NCBI RefSeq assembly: GCF_042675725.1
Contig: NZ_JBHTJN010000027.1
Location: 1 to 58,281 of the forward strand
Origin: Seminibacterium arietis
Lineage (GTDB): Bacteria > Pseudomonadota > Gammaproteobacteria > Enterobacterales > Pasteurellaceae
Reading direction: 5' to 3'
DNA length: 58,281 nt
Positions within the stretch are counted from its first letter, which is position 1; every line of letters starts with the position of its first letter. The notes under the pieces were generated by a model. It was not told the origin of the DNA. It ran no database searches and was given only the letters and a program-made list of their open reading frames with translations. Made by a program: the position numbers and the translations under genes. This document shows positions 17,505-25,191 of this stretch, piece by piece.

Positions 17505-17996
17505 ATGCCTTCATTTGATATTGTTTCTGAAATCACCTTGCACGAAGTTCGCAATGCAGTAGAAAACGCTAATCGTGAATTGACTAATCGTTGGGATTTT
17601 CGCAATGTGCAATCTTCGATTGAATTAAATGAAAAAAATGAAACCATTAAAGTTTCAAGTGAGTCTGATTTTCAGGTTGAACAACTAATCGATATTTTAC
17701 GCAATGCCTGTATTAAACGCGGTATTGATTCTGCTTCGCTAGATATTCCAAATGAGTATGAACATAGCGGTAAAACATTCAGCAAGGAAATTAAGTTAAA
17801 GCAAGGTATTGAAACTGATATGGCGAAAAAAATTACTAAGCTAATAAAAGAATCTAAGCTGAAAGTTCAAACTCAAATTCAGGGTGAACAAGTGCGAGTA
17901 ACAGGTAAATCAAGAGATGATTTACAAAGTGTAATTCAGTTAGTGAAAAACGCCGAACTCGGACAACCATTCCAATTTAATAACTTTAGAGATTAA
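17505..17996 (+). CDS. yajQ: YajQ family nucleotide-binding protein
   Basis: The 163-aa length and the start MPSFDIVSEI…EVRNAVENANRE are diagnostic of YajQ. Members bind nucleotides, and some are cyclic-di-GMP receptors. The C-terminal block SKLKVQTQIQGEQVRVTGKS is also conserved. The gene starts eight bases after serB, with AGGAG upstream, so the two are probably co-transcribed. A bidirectional terminator follows. Confidence 0.95.
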   Translation: MPSFDIVSEITLHEVRNAVENANRELTNRWDFRNVQSSIELNEKNETIKVSSESDFQVEQLIDILRNACIKRGIDSASLDIPNEYEHSGKTFSKEIKLKQGIETDMAKKITKLIKESKLKVQTQIQGEQVRVTGKSRDDLQSVIQLVKNAELGQPFQFNNFRD

Positions 17997-18018
17997 CTTT
18001 ATAAATGATAAATGCCTT

Positions 18019-18058
18019 AAAAAGCACTGCACTTTTGTATTAAAGAGCGGTGCTTTTT
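18019..18058. terminator. Bidirectional terminator between yajQ and dcuB
   Basis: AAAAAGCAC (18019-18027) pairs with GTGCTTTTT (18050-18058), giving A- and T-runs on both strands between convergent genes. Confidence 0.65.
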
Positions 18059-18067
18059 AGTCAAAAA

Positions 18068-19381
18068 TTATAAGAATAAATTTGCAAATAGTAGTCCAAA
18101 GGCTAAACTAAATGCCATGCTTAACAATCCAGGTAGCATGAAGCTGTGATTGAAGATGTATTTACCGATTCGTGTTGTACCAGTGGTGTCAAAATCGATA
18201 GAAGCGATAATTGGTCCATAGTTTGGAATAAAGAAATAACCATTTACAGCTACAAATACCCCAATCAAAATTGGAGCAGGAATGCCAAGAGCTACCCCCA
18301 ATGGGAATAGTGTTGCTACTGTTGCACCTTGACTGTTCACCAATACTGAAAGTAAAAACAAAGCAAATGCAAATGCCCAAGGTGCTGTTTCAACTAACAT
18401 TTTCACACTTTCTTTTACTTCAGTAATGTGAGCTTGCATTAGAGTATCACCTAACCATGCTATACCGAAAATCGCAATTACAGCTCGCATACCTGCATGG
18501 AATACAGATCCTTGTGTGATGGCGTTGCCATTCGGTTTACAAGTTAAAATAATTAATGCACCAATACTCAACATTACAATTTCAATAGTATGTGCCATTC
18601 CCATTGGCTTGCCATCAAACACTGGACGTAGGGATGGTATCGCACCTAGTACGACTACTAACAATGCACCGAGTAAAAATAATCCTACAGAAAGTTTTGC
18701 TGTTTTTGTAATTTGAATCTCATCAGGATTAGCATTTGCATGATTAGCTTTTACATAATCAGGATCTTCTAATAGACGTTGATAATTTGGATCATCTCGT
18801 AATTCTTTTCCCATTTTATTAACGAATACACAAGCTAGTGCAAGTCCTAATATAGTAGATGGAATAGTGACTATTAAAACATCACCTAAAGTGATTCCTT
18901 GTGGTTCTAGGTATGCAACAACAGCTACTACTGCCGCAGCAATTGGACTTGCAACAATAGCAAATTGTGAGGCTATAACAGCCATAGAGAGAGGTCTTTC
19001 AGGACGTATTCCATTATGGCGACTAACTTCGGCTATTACTGGCAAGACAGAATATGCAACATGACCAGTTCCAGCAAATACTGTAAAAATCCAAGTTACT
19101 GCAGGGGCGATAAAAGTGATATGTTTCGGATTTTTACGCAAAATCGCAGTTGCAATTTTGATCATATAATCTAACCCGCCTGCGGCTTGCATCGCAGCTG
19201 CTGCTGATACTACAGCCATGATCATAAACATTACATCGATGGGTAAACCTGCAGGTTTCAAGCCAAAACAGAAGGAAAGAATGGTTAGTCCAAGTCCTCC
19301 CATTACGCCTAATCCAATTCCACCGATTCTTGCCCCAATAAGAATACACACTAATACAATAGCGAATTCAATAAAAAACAT
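18068..19381 (-). CDS. dcuB: Anaerobic C4-dicarboxylate transporter, Dcu family
   Basis: A 437-aa polytopic protein of the DcuA/DcuB family, which exchanges fumarate, aspartate or malate for succinate during anaerobic growth. Visible family motifs are GARIGGIGLGVMGGLG at the N-terminus, RPERPLSMAVIASQ and FDTTGTTRIGKYIFNHSF near the end. The second half (GALIILTCK, GIAWLGDTLMQAHI, NHSFMLPG) reads closer to DcuB than DcuA, though some N-terminal features are DcuA-like; the subtype is provisional. The RBS AAGGAAG is clear. An FNR-like site lies about 115 bp upstream. Confidence 0.88.
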   Translation of the reverse strand: MFFIEFAIVLVCILIGARIGGIGLGVMGGLGLTILSFCFGLKPAGLPIDVMFMIMAVVSAAAAMQAAGGLDYMIKIATAILRKNPKHITFIAPAVTWIFTVFAGTGHVAYSVLPVIAEVSRHNGIRPERPLSMAVIASQFAIVASPIAAAVVAVVAYLEPQGITLGDVLIVTIPSTILGLALACVFVNKMGKELRDDPNYQRLLEDPDYVKANHANANPDEIQITKTAKLSVGLFLLGALLVVVLGAIPSLRPVFDGKPMGMAHTIEIVMLSIGALIILTCKPNGNAITQGSVFHAGMRAVIAIFGIAWLGDTLMQAHITEVKESVKMLVETAPWAFAFALFLLSVLVNSQGATVATLFPLGVALGIPAPILIGVFVAVNGYFFIPNYGPIIASIDFDTTGTTRIGKYIFNHSFMLPGLLSMAFSLAFGLLFANLFL

Positions 19382-19494
19382 AATTACTTCCTTTTTAATT
19401 AATAATAGTATGAGTTAATATAAAACACGACAACAATTCTATTAATACTATTCAGTATAATTAATGAATATAGCATCAAATGTTATTTATATCC

Positions 19495-19508
19495 TTAATA
19501 CAGATCAA
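19495..19508. promoter_or_regulatory. FNR-like operator upstream of dcuB
   Basis: TTAATACAGATCAA matches the FNR consensus TTGAT-N4-ATCAA except for one base. It sits 114-127 bp upstream of the dcuB start and 87 bp before yibN. FNR control of Dcu transporters is established in E. coli; use of this site is inference. Confidence 0.45.
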
Positions 19509-19594
19509 TTAAATTGTAATACTTCCTTTGAAAGATTAAGAAAGTGCGGTTATACTTAGATCTTATTTTTTTAACCCTATAATTTGAGAATAAA

Positions 19595-20038
19595 ATGCAA
19601 GAGTACCTTCCGATGGCAATTGAATTTGCCAAAAATCATACTTTGATGGTAATAGCGTGGATCGCTGTATTTATTATGGTTGTTTATACTTTCTTTAAAT
19701 CAATTACAACTAAAGTAAAAACTATTGATAATACGGAATTAGTTCGAATTATTAATAGTCAAGACGCTACAGTGATTGATATACGTACTGTTGATGAATT
19801 TGAGCGTGGTCATATCATTAATAGCATTCATTTATTACCAACAGAGATTAAAAATAATAACGTTGGTAAAATCGAACATCACAAAGAACATCCTGTAGTA
19901 TTAGTTTGTGCCACTGGTATGAATGCTAATAGCTCCGCAGAGCTACTAGCAAAACAAGGGTTTACTCAAGTTTATGCCTTAAAAGAAGGTATTACAGGTT
20001 GGTGTTCTTCAAATTTACCACTAGTTAAAAAACATTAA
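19595..20038 (+). CDS. yibN: Membrane-anchored rhodanese-like protein YibN
   Basis: The 147-aa protein has one N-terminal membrane segment (about 15-34) and a single cytoplasmic rhodanese domain. The active-site Cys is C105 in VLVCATGMNANSS. In E. coli, yibN heads the yibN-grxC-secB-gpsA cluster. Here grxC is missing and secB follows directly after 25 bp. Confidence 0.9.
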   Translation: MQEYLPMAIEFAKNHTLMVIAWIAVFIMVVYTFFKSITTKVKTIDNTELVRIINSQDATVIDIRTVDEFERGHIINSIHLLPTEIKNNNVGKIEHHKEHPVVLVCATGMNANSSAELLAKQGFTQVYALKEGITGWCSSNLPLVKKH

Positions 20039-20063
20039 TTAATAATTACTTAAGGACTCACAA

Positions 20064-20582
20064 ATGAACGAACAAAATAACACTAATGAAGTAGCGACAG
20101 AAGAGCAATCAGCACAAGAAGCCATGCTACAAATTCAACGTATTTATACAAAAGATATTTCTTTTGAAGCCCCAAATCTACCTCATATTTTTCAGCAAGA
20201 ATGGAAACCGAATTTAAAATTTGATTTAAGCACTGAAACTACTCAAGTTGGTGAAAATCTTTATGAAGTTTGTTTAAATATATCAGTTGAAACTACTTTA
20301 GAAGATAGCAATGATGTAGCTTTCATTTGTGAAGTAAAACAAGCAGGTATTTTTGCTATTTCAGGCTTGGAAGAAATGCAAATGGCACATTGCTTAACAT
20401 CTCAATGTCCAAATATGCTATTCCCTTACGCTCGTGAATTAGTCGCTAGTTTAGTAAATCGTGGTACATTCCCTGCATTAAACCTTTCTCCAGTAAATTT
20501 TGATGCACTGTTTGTGGATTATTTAGAACGTCAGCAAAAACAAGCTGAGCAACAAGATAATGAAAAACAAGAAGTACATTAA
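20064..20582 (+). CDS. secB: Protein-export chaperone SecB
   Basis: SecB keeps preproteins unfolded and delivers them to SecA. The 172-aa protein has the family blocks IQRIYTKDISFEAPNLPHIF, EVKQAGIF and CPNMLFPYARELVASLVNRGTFP, then LAPVNF-like LSPVNFDALF, and the usual Gln/Glu-rich tail. It lies between yibN and gpsA, as in relatives. Confidence 0.96.
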   Translation: MNEQNNTNEVATEEQSAQEAMLQIQRIYTKDISFEAPNLPHIFQQEWKPNLKFDLSTETTQVGENLYEVCLNISVETTLEDSNDVAFICEVKQAGIFAISGLEEMQMAHCLTSQCPNMLFPYARELVASLVNRGTFPALNLSPVNFDALFVDYLERQQKQAEQQDNEKQEVH

Positions 20583-20599
20583 TCTCATGTAAATAAAGT

Positions 20600-20622
20600 G
20601 GCGGAAGAATTTCCGCCTTTTT
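20600..20622 (+). terminator. Terminator after secB
   Basis: GGCGGAA and TTCCGCC form a 7-bp stem with a short loop, followed by TTTTT. gpsA therefore probably has its own promoter or depends on readthrough. Confidence 0.75.
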
Positions 20623-20668
20623 CATTCAAGTTATTGTACTTGTTTCCATTTTAATGGAGAATGCACAG

Positions 20669-21682
20669 ATGAATATGACTATATCTAACGGTCCAATTAC
20701 TATTATCGGAGCTGGTTCTTACGGCACAGCGTTAGCAATAGCGTTCTCTCGTAATAGTTATCCTGTCTATCTCTGGGGGCATAACCCTGATCACATGCAA
20801 CAGTTGGCGGAGCAACGGAAAAACCAACGCTTTTTACCTGAAATACCGTTTCCTCCTTCGCTTCAAGTAGAATTGGATCTTAAAAGTGCGGTACAAAAAT
20901 CAAAAGATTTATTAATAGTTGTGCCTAGTCATGTATTTAGTGAAGTTATTGATAAAATTCAACCGCACTTACAGCCAGAACATCGTGTTGTATGGGCAAC
21001 AAAGGGTTTAGAGCGTCATACAGGGCGTTTATTACAAACTGTTATTGAAGAAAAAATAGGCAAACAATATCCTCTTGCAGTACTTTCTGGACCAACTTTT
21101 GCTAAAGAACTTGCAGCTGGATTACCAACAGCAATTACACTCGCATCTAATAACGAGCAATTTGCTCTTGAGTTTCAGGCTCGTATTCACTGTAGTAAGC
21201 ATTTTCGAGTATATATCAACAAAGATATGATTGGCGTGCAATTAGGTGGAGCAATAAAAAATGTGATAGCTATTAGTGCGGGCATTTCTGATGGTATGGG
21301 GTTTGGTGCTAATGCACGTACCGCTTTAATTACAAGAGGTATTGCAGAAATTACACGTCTAGGTGTTGCGTTAGGTGCAAATTATGCCACTTTCTCTGGT
21401 ATGTCTGGTTTAGGTGATTTAGTCTTAACTTGTACTGATAACCAATCTCGTAATCGCCGTTTTGGTTTAATGCTGGGTAAAGGTTACAGCACAGAGCAAG
21501 CCATGAAGGAAATTGGGCAAGTAGTAGAAGGTTTTTATAATACAAAAGAAGCCTATACAGTAGCTCAGCAACTGGGTGTTGAAATGCCAATCACAGAACA
21601 AATGTATCAAATGTTATTTTGTGAAAAAAGTGCTAAAGATGCTGCAGTAAGTTTACTTTCAAGAGAAAGAAAGAAGGAGTAA
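20669..21682 (+). CDS. gpsA: Glycerol-3-phosphate dehydrogenase [NAD(P)+]
   Basis: GpsA reduces dihydroxyacetone phosphate to sn-glycerol-3-phosphate for phospholipid synthesis. The nucleotide-binding GAGSYGTALA is at the N-terminus. The catalytic-Lys region is GGAIKNVIAISAG, followed by GMSGLGDLVLTCT. The start is chosen at 20669 because GGAG at 20656-20659 is correctly spaced for it. The upstream ATG at 20654 has no RBS. Protein length is about 337 aa. The stop is two bases before the cysE start. Confidence 0.95.
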   Translation: MNMTISNGPITIIGAGSYGTALAIAFSRNSYPVYLWGHNPDHMQQLAEQRKNQRFLPEIPFPPSLQVELDLKSAVQKSKDLLIVVPSHVFSEVIDKIQPHLQPEHRVVWATKGLERHTGRLLQTVIEEKIGKQYPLAVLSGPTFAKELAAGLPTAITLASNNEQFALEFQARIHCSKHFRVYINKDMIGVQLGGAIKNVIAISAGISDGMGFGANARTALITRGIAEITRLGVALGANYATFSGMSGLGDLVLTCTDNQSRNRRFGLMLGKGYSTEQAMKEIGQVVEGFYNTKEAYTVAQQLGVEMPITEQMYQMLFCEKSAKDAAVSLLSRERKKE

Positions 21683-21684
21683 AG

Positions 21685-22461
21685 ATGTCGGCACAAATTT
21701 GGAATTTAATTTTCAAAGAAGCTAAAATGTTAGTGGAAAAAGAGCCAGTATTAGCAAGTTTTTTCCACACTACTATATTAAATCACCGTTCTTTAGGTGA
21801 TGCTTTAAGCTACATTCTAGCTAATAAACTTGCCAGCCCTATTATGCAAGCAATGATGTTACGAGAAATCATTGAACACGCCTATCAAGCGACTCCAAGC
21901 ATTATTCAAAGTGCAGCAAATGATATTAGGGCAGTGCGACAACGTGATCCAGCAGTAGAATTATGGACAACACCATTACTTTATTTAAAAGGATTTCATG
22001 CGCTGCAAAGTTATCGAATTACTCACTATCTATGGCAACAAAATCGTAAATCTCTAGCTATTTACTTACAAAATCAGATTTCAGTGGCTTTTGATGTAGA
22101 TATTCATCCAGCGGCTAAAATTGGTTGTGGAATTATGTTTGATCATGCTACGGGAATTGTTGTAGGTGAAACTTCCGTGATCGAAAATGATGTATCTATT
22201 TTACAGGGAGTTACTCTAGGAGGCACAGGTAAAGAAAGTGGTGATCGTCATCCTAAAGTGCGTGAAGGCGTAATGATTGGTGCTGGAGCAAAAATCCTAG
22301 GTAATATTGAAATTGGACGTTATGCAAAAATTGGGGCTAATTCAGTAGTGTTACAATCGGTCCCTGAACATACAACTGTTGCAGGGGTGCCTGCTAAAAT
22401 TATTAATAAAAACAATGAACTTAAACCTTCCTTCGAGATGAATCAAAATTTTATTATCTGA
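21685..22461 (+). CDS. cysE: Serine O-acetyltransferase, altered C-terminal tail
   Basis: CysE makes O-acetylserine, the substrate of CysK. The N-terminal helical domain and left-handed beta-helix are intact. Catalytic residues are visible (D88, H154 in FDHATG, H189 in GDRHPK). The 258-aa product stops at …FEMNQNFII, whereas H. influenzae CysE, as I remember it, is about 267 aa and ends FDMNQYF-IGIDDGMNLNI. That C-terminal decapeptide docks in CysK. Here the tail is lost where the TnpB element begins, and the stop codon TGA appears to come from the element. The new terminus is still Ile, the residue CysK recognises. Catalysis should be normal; cysteine-synthase complex formation may not be. 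Confidence 0.93.
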   Translation: MSAQIWNLIFKEAKMLVEKEPVLASFFHTTILNHRSLGDALSYILANKLASPIMQAMMLREIIEHAYQATPSIIQSAANDIRAVRQRDPAVELWTTPLLYLKGFHALQSYRITHYLWQQNRKSLAIYLQNQISVAFDVDIHPAAKIGCGIMFDHATGIVVGETSVIENDVSILQGVTLGGTGKESGDRHPKVREGVMIGAGAKILGNIEIGRYAKIGANSVVLQSVPEHTTVAGVPAKIINKNNELKPSFEMNQNFII

Positions 22462-22474
22462 TCGTGCCGCAAAA

Positions 22475-22494
22475 CCACGTCCTTTAGGGCGTGG
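22475..22494 (+). repeat. Left-end hairpin of the TnpB element
   Basis: A subterminal imperfect palindrome with a TTTA loop. A second small palindrome (AACGGCGTAGCCGTTT) follows at 22507-22522. Such single-strand hairpins are the TnpA recognition structures in IS608-like elements. Confidence 0.6.
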
Positions 22495-22604
22495 ATATAA
22501 GGCACAAACGGCGTAGCCGTTTCAAACCTAACAATCTGGCGTTGGTTGAATGGTGATATAATATACAGTAAAATAAACACAAATTCTGTATTCTATTTTG
22601 TGTA

Positions 22605-23741
22605 ATGTTAATCCGCAAAGCCTTTAAATTTGAAATCAGACCAAATGGCGAACAAATCCGTAAAATCAAGCAGTTTTGCGGTTGTTCTCGTTTTGTGTTC
22701 AATAAGGCGTTAGCGTGGCAAAATGAACAATACGAACTAGATAATAATCTAAAATTCAGCTATACCAAAATCGCTAATCTACTTCCACAATGGAAAAAAG
22801 AGCTACCTTGGCTCAAAGATTGTCATTCTCAAGTGCTTCAACAGTCGTTAAAAGACCTAGAAAGTGCGTTTAAAAACTTCTTTCAAAAACGTTCAGATTT
22901 CCCCAAATTCAAGAAAAAAGGCGTAAAAGAGAGCTTTCGTTTTCCGTAAGGTTGTAAAATTCAGCCACAAAATGACCGCTTGTATTTGCCGAAAATCGGT
23001 TGGGTTCGCTATCGCAATAGTCGAGAAGTGTTAGGTGAAATCAAAAATGTCACCGTAAGCGAAAAGTGCGGACGATATTTTGTGAGTATTCAAACCGAAT
23101 TTGAACACGAAATTCCGACACATAAAGGGGGAGAAATTGGCATAGATATGGGCGTTGCACGCTTTGCGACGTTGTCCAATGGCGAATTTTTTGAGCCGTT
23201 GAATGCGTTTAAGACCTACAAGGGCAAACTAGCTAAACTGCAACAACAGCTCAAAAACAAAGTAAAATTCAGTAACAACTGGCAAAAGCTGAAAGAAAAA
23301 ATTGGCAAATTACACCATAAAATCGCAAATTGTCGAAAAGATTTTCTGCACAAAGTCTCAACTCAAATCAGCAAAAACCACGCAATGCTCTATGTTGAAG
23401 ATTTGCAAGTGCAAAATATGTCTGCTTCGGCAAAAGGTACGGCAGAAGCACACGGTAAAAATGTGAAACAAAAATCGGGCTTAAACCGTGCGATATTAGA
23501 CCAGTCTTGGTTTGAGTTCAGACGACAATTAGACTACAAAACACAATGGTTAGGCGGATTTTTGGTTGCTGTTCCACCACAGAATACTAGTCGAACTTGC
23601 CCTTGTTGTGAGCATATTGCAAAAGAAAACCGTGAAACGCAATCCCATTTTGAATGTGTGGAATGTGGCTACAGAGAAAACGCTGATGTAGTTGGTGCAA
23701 TTAATGTATTAGCACGTGGACGAGCTATCGTCCAAGCATAA
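22605..23741 (+). pseudogene. tnpB: tnpB RNA-guided nuclease gene interrupted by a stop codon
   Basis: TnpB is the RNA-guided nuclease ancestor of Cas12. The frame is continuous for 379 codons except for one TAA at codon 115 (22947-22949), where relatives read RFPQG; a CAA-to-TAA change explains it. All catalytic parts lie downstream and are intact: RuvC-I Asp in GIDMGVARF, RuvC-II Glu in LYVEDLQ, a zinc ribbon CPCC…CVEC, and RuvC-III Asp in NADVVGAINV. The first part (IRKAFKFEIRPNGEQ…CGCSRFVFNKAL) is the usual N-terminal wedge region. Because the mutation is isolated, the inactivation looks recent. An internal TTG restart at 22980 would lack the N-terminal domain. Confidence 0.88.
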
Positions 23742-23884
23742 AGAAAATCAGGCGAGGACATCGCCGTAGAGCTTGTGAAGTGAACCGCATTAGCGGTCAG
23801 CAACAAGAACCCACCGAGAGTAGCCCACGGTTTGCTGTGGGAGCTAGTAGGAATCCCCTGCCTTTAGGCAGGGGAGGATGTCAA
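23742..23884 (+). ncRNA. Predicted omega/reRNA 3' portion at the right end of the TnpB element
   Basis: TnpB guide RNAs start within the 3' end of tnpB and run through the right end, with the guide copied from the flanking DNA. This stretch is non-coding and structured: CCCACGG-TTTG-CTGTGGG at about 23824-23841 and the terminal hairpin 23855-23874. The guide would begin at 23885 (TGATGCTTAATTATTT…), that is, host DNA between cysE and comEA. The 5' end of the RNA is not determinable here. Confidence 0.5.
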
Positions 23885-23910
23885 TGATGCTTAATTATTT
23901 TCCATAAAAT

Positions 23911-23935
23911 AGAGCGGATTTTTACCGCTCTTTTT
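23911..23935 (+). terminator. Terminator, probably original to cysE
   Basis: AGAGCGG (23911-23917) pairs with CCGCTCT (23925-23931), followed by TTTTC. It is now 1.45 kb from cysE because the TnpB element lies between. Confidence 0.75.
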
Positions 23936-23941
23936 CTTCTT

Positions 23942-23961
23942 TTTGCGATCATGATCGCAAA
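23942..23961. promoter_or_regulatory. CRP-S (Sxy-dependent competence) operator upstream of comEA
   Basis: TTTGCGATCATGATCGCAAA is a perfect 20-bp palindrome containing TGCGA-N6-TCGCA. This is the CRP-S form used by the Sxy/TfoX-dependent competence regulon of Pasteurellaceae, distinct from the ordinary TGTGA-N6-TCACA CRP site. It lies 98 bp upstream of the comEA start. Confidence 0.9.
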
Positions 23962-24058
23962 CTTTCATCAATTTTATTGTTAGTGTTTGATAAATAATTC
24001 AGATTAACTATGTTGAAATTATTCAACTATTAAACGAATTTAAATCAAGGATTATCAT

Positions 24059-24421
24059 ATGAAAAAATTAACTTCTATTTTTACTTCATTTCTCGCCTTA
24101 ATTGCTATTGCTTTTAGTGGTAATATTTTGGCAGAAACAAAAACAGAATCAGTTAAAACGACACAAACTCAAATTGAGCAAGTCTCAACAACAGATAAAG
24201 CAAAAAATGCAGTCATTATTTCTGATAAAGTAAACATCAATACAGCTACTGCAAGTGAAATCCGAAAAGCGATGGTTGGTATTGGTACAAAAAAAGCTGA
24301 GGCTATAATCGATTATCGTGAGAAACACGGTAATTTCACTACACTTGAACAATTACTTGAGGTGCAAGGTATTGGTAAAGCGACCTTAGAAAAAAACAGA
24401 GATCGTATTACACTGGAATAA
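24059..24421 (+). CDS. comEA: ComEA-family helix-hairpin-helix DNA uptake protein
   Basis: A 120-aa protein with a signal peptide (cleavage near ILA-ET at about residue 25), a Gln/Thr-rich linker and a C-terminal HhH pair: VNINTATASEIRKAMVGIGTKKAEAI, then LLEVQGIGKATLEKN. It matches ComEA/ComE1 (H. influenzae HI1008 type), the periplasmic DNA-binding protein of natural transformation. The CRP-S site upstream places it in the competence regulon. It fits a naturally transformable genome rich in uptake signals. It is monocistronic, with a strong terminator after it. Confidence 0.92.
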   Translation: MKKLTSIFTSFLALIAIAFSGNILAETKTESVKTTQTQIEQVSTTDKAKNAVIISDKVNINTATASEIRKAMVGIGTKKAEAIIDYREKHGNFTTLEQLLEVQGIGKATLEKNRDRITLE

Positions 24422-24466
24422 TGTACTAACCATAACTACAAAATAGAACTTTACTAAGTTCGTTTA

Positions 24467-24501
24467 CCGACCATAATATAAAGTATATTATGGTCGGCTT
24501 T
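24467..24501 (+). terminator. Terminator after comEA
   Basis: A 14-bp perfect stem (CCGACCATAATATA with TATATTATGGTCGG) and a 3-nt loop, followed by CTTTTG. Confidence 0.8.
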
Positions 24502-24594
24502 TGCACTTCTACATCAAAAAATCAGCAAAAATACTAAACCTTAACTCTGCTTATGAAGTAGAATAAGAAAATTGAAAAATAATAAGGAAAAAAT

Positions 24595-25191
24595 ATGAAA
24601 CAAAAAGTAGTATTAGCAACGAGTAATAAAGGGAAAGTGAAAGAAATGGCAGATGCATTGTCTGCTTTTGGCTTTGATGTAGTAGCACAAACAGATTTAG
24701 GAATTGAAAGTCCAGAAGAAACAGGGCTAACTTTTATAGAAAATGCGTTATTAAAAGCCCGTTATGCAGCTAAACTTTCAGGATTACCCGCTATTGCTGA
24801 TGACAGTGGTTTAGTCGTACAAGCTTTAAATGGAGAACCTGGACTTTATTCCGCTCGTTATGCTGGCATTGATGGTAGTAATGCAGATAATGAGAATCGT
24901 AAAAAGTTGCTGTTAAAATTAGCGAATGTACCGAAAGAAAAACGCCAAGCTAAATTTGTTAGCTGTATTGTGATGTTGCAACATGAAAATGATCCATCCC
25001 CAGTCATTGCTGAGGGGGAATGTCACGGGTTTATTGATTTAGAAGAAAAAGGCTCAAATGGTTTTGGGTATGATAGTTTGTTTTTTTTCCCACCCAAAAA
25101 CTGCACATTTGCCGAACTAGATATTGTTGAAAAGAAAAAAATATCACATCGTGCAAATGCCCTAAACGTATTGAAAGAGCGGTTAAAATAA
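24595..25191 (+). CDS. rdgB: Non-canonical purine NTP pyrophosphatase (XTP/dITP)
   Basis: RdgB removes dITP and XTP from the nucleotide pool. The 198-aa protein shows the N-terminal ATSNKGKVKEMADAL, the SGLPAIADDSGLVV metal-binding block, and GFGYDSLFF…SHRANAL near the end. AAGGAA precedes the ATG. Its TAA overlaps the ATG of hemW (TAATG), indicating coupled translation. Confidence 0.95.
   Translation: MKQKVVLATSNKGKVKEMADALSAFGFDVVAQTDLGIESPEETGLTFIENALLKARYAAKLSGLPAIADDSGLVVQALNGEPGLYSARYAGIDGSNADNENRKKLLLKLANVPKEKRQAKFVSCIVMLQHENDPSPVIAEGECHGFIDLEEKGSNGFGYDSLFFFPPKNCTFAELDIVEKKKISHRANALNVLKERLK

Larger units (their letters stand above)
22458..23884 (+). mobile_element. IS200/IS605-type element carrying only tnpB (IS1341-like)
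   Basis: The element has no inverted terminal repeats or target duplication, as expected for this superfamily. The left end has an imperfect palindrome, CCACGTCC-TTTA-GGGCGTGG (22475-22494), and the right end has CCCCTGCC-TTTA-GGCAGGGG (23855-23874). Both loops are TTTA. The right boundary is placed after TCAA (23881-23884), the right-end cleavage tetranucleotide known from IS608. The left boundary is placed after TTAT (22454-22457). No tnpA is present, so the element would need a transposase in trans. It separates cysE from its probable terminator at 23911. Boundaries are uncertain by a few bases. Confidence 0.75.

Noticed and set aside
22980..23741. The C-terminal TnpB frame as an independent gene starting at TTG 22980
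   Set aside because: It is in the same frame as the upstream 114 codons and lacks an RBS; a single in-frame TAA in one gene is the simpler explanation.
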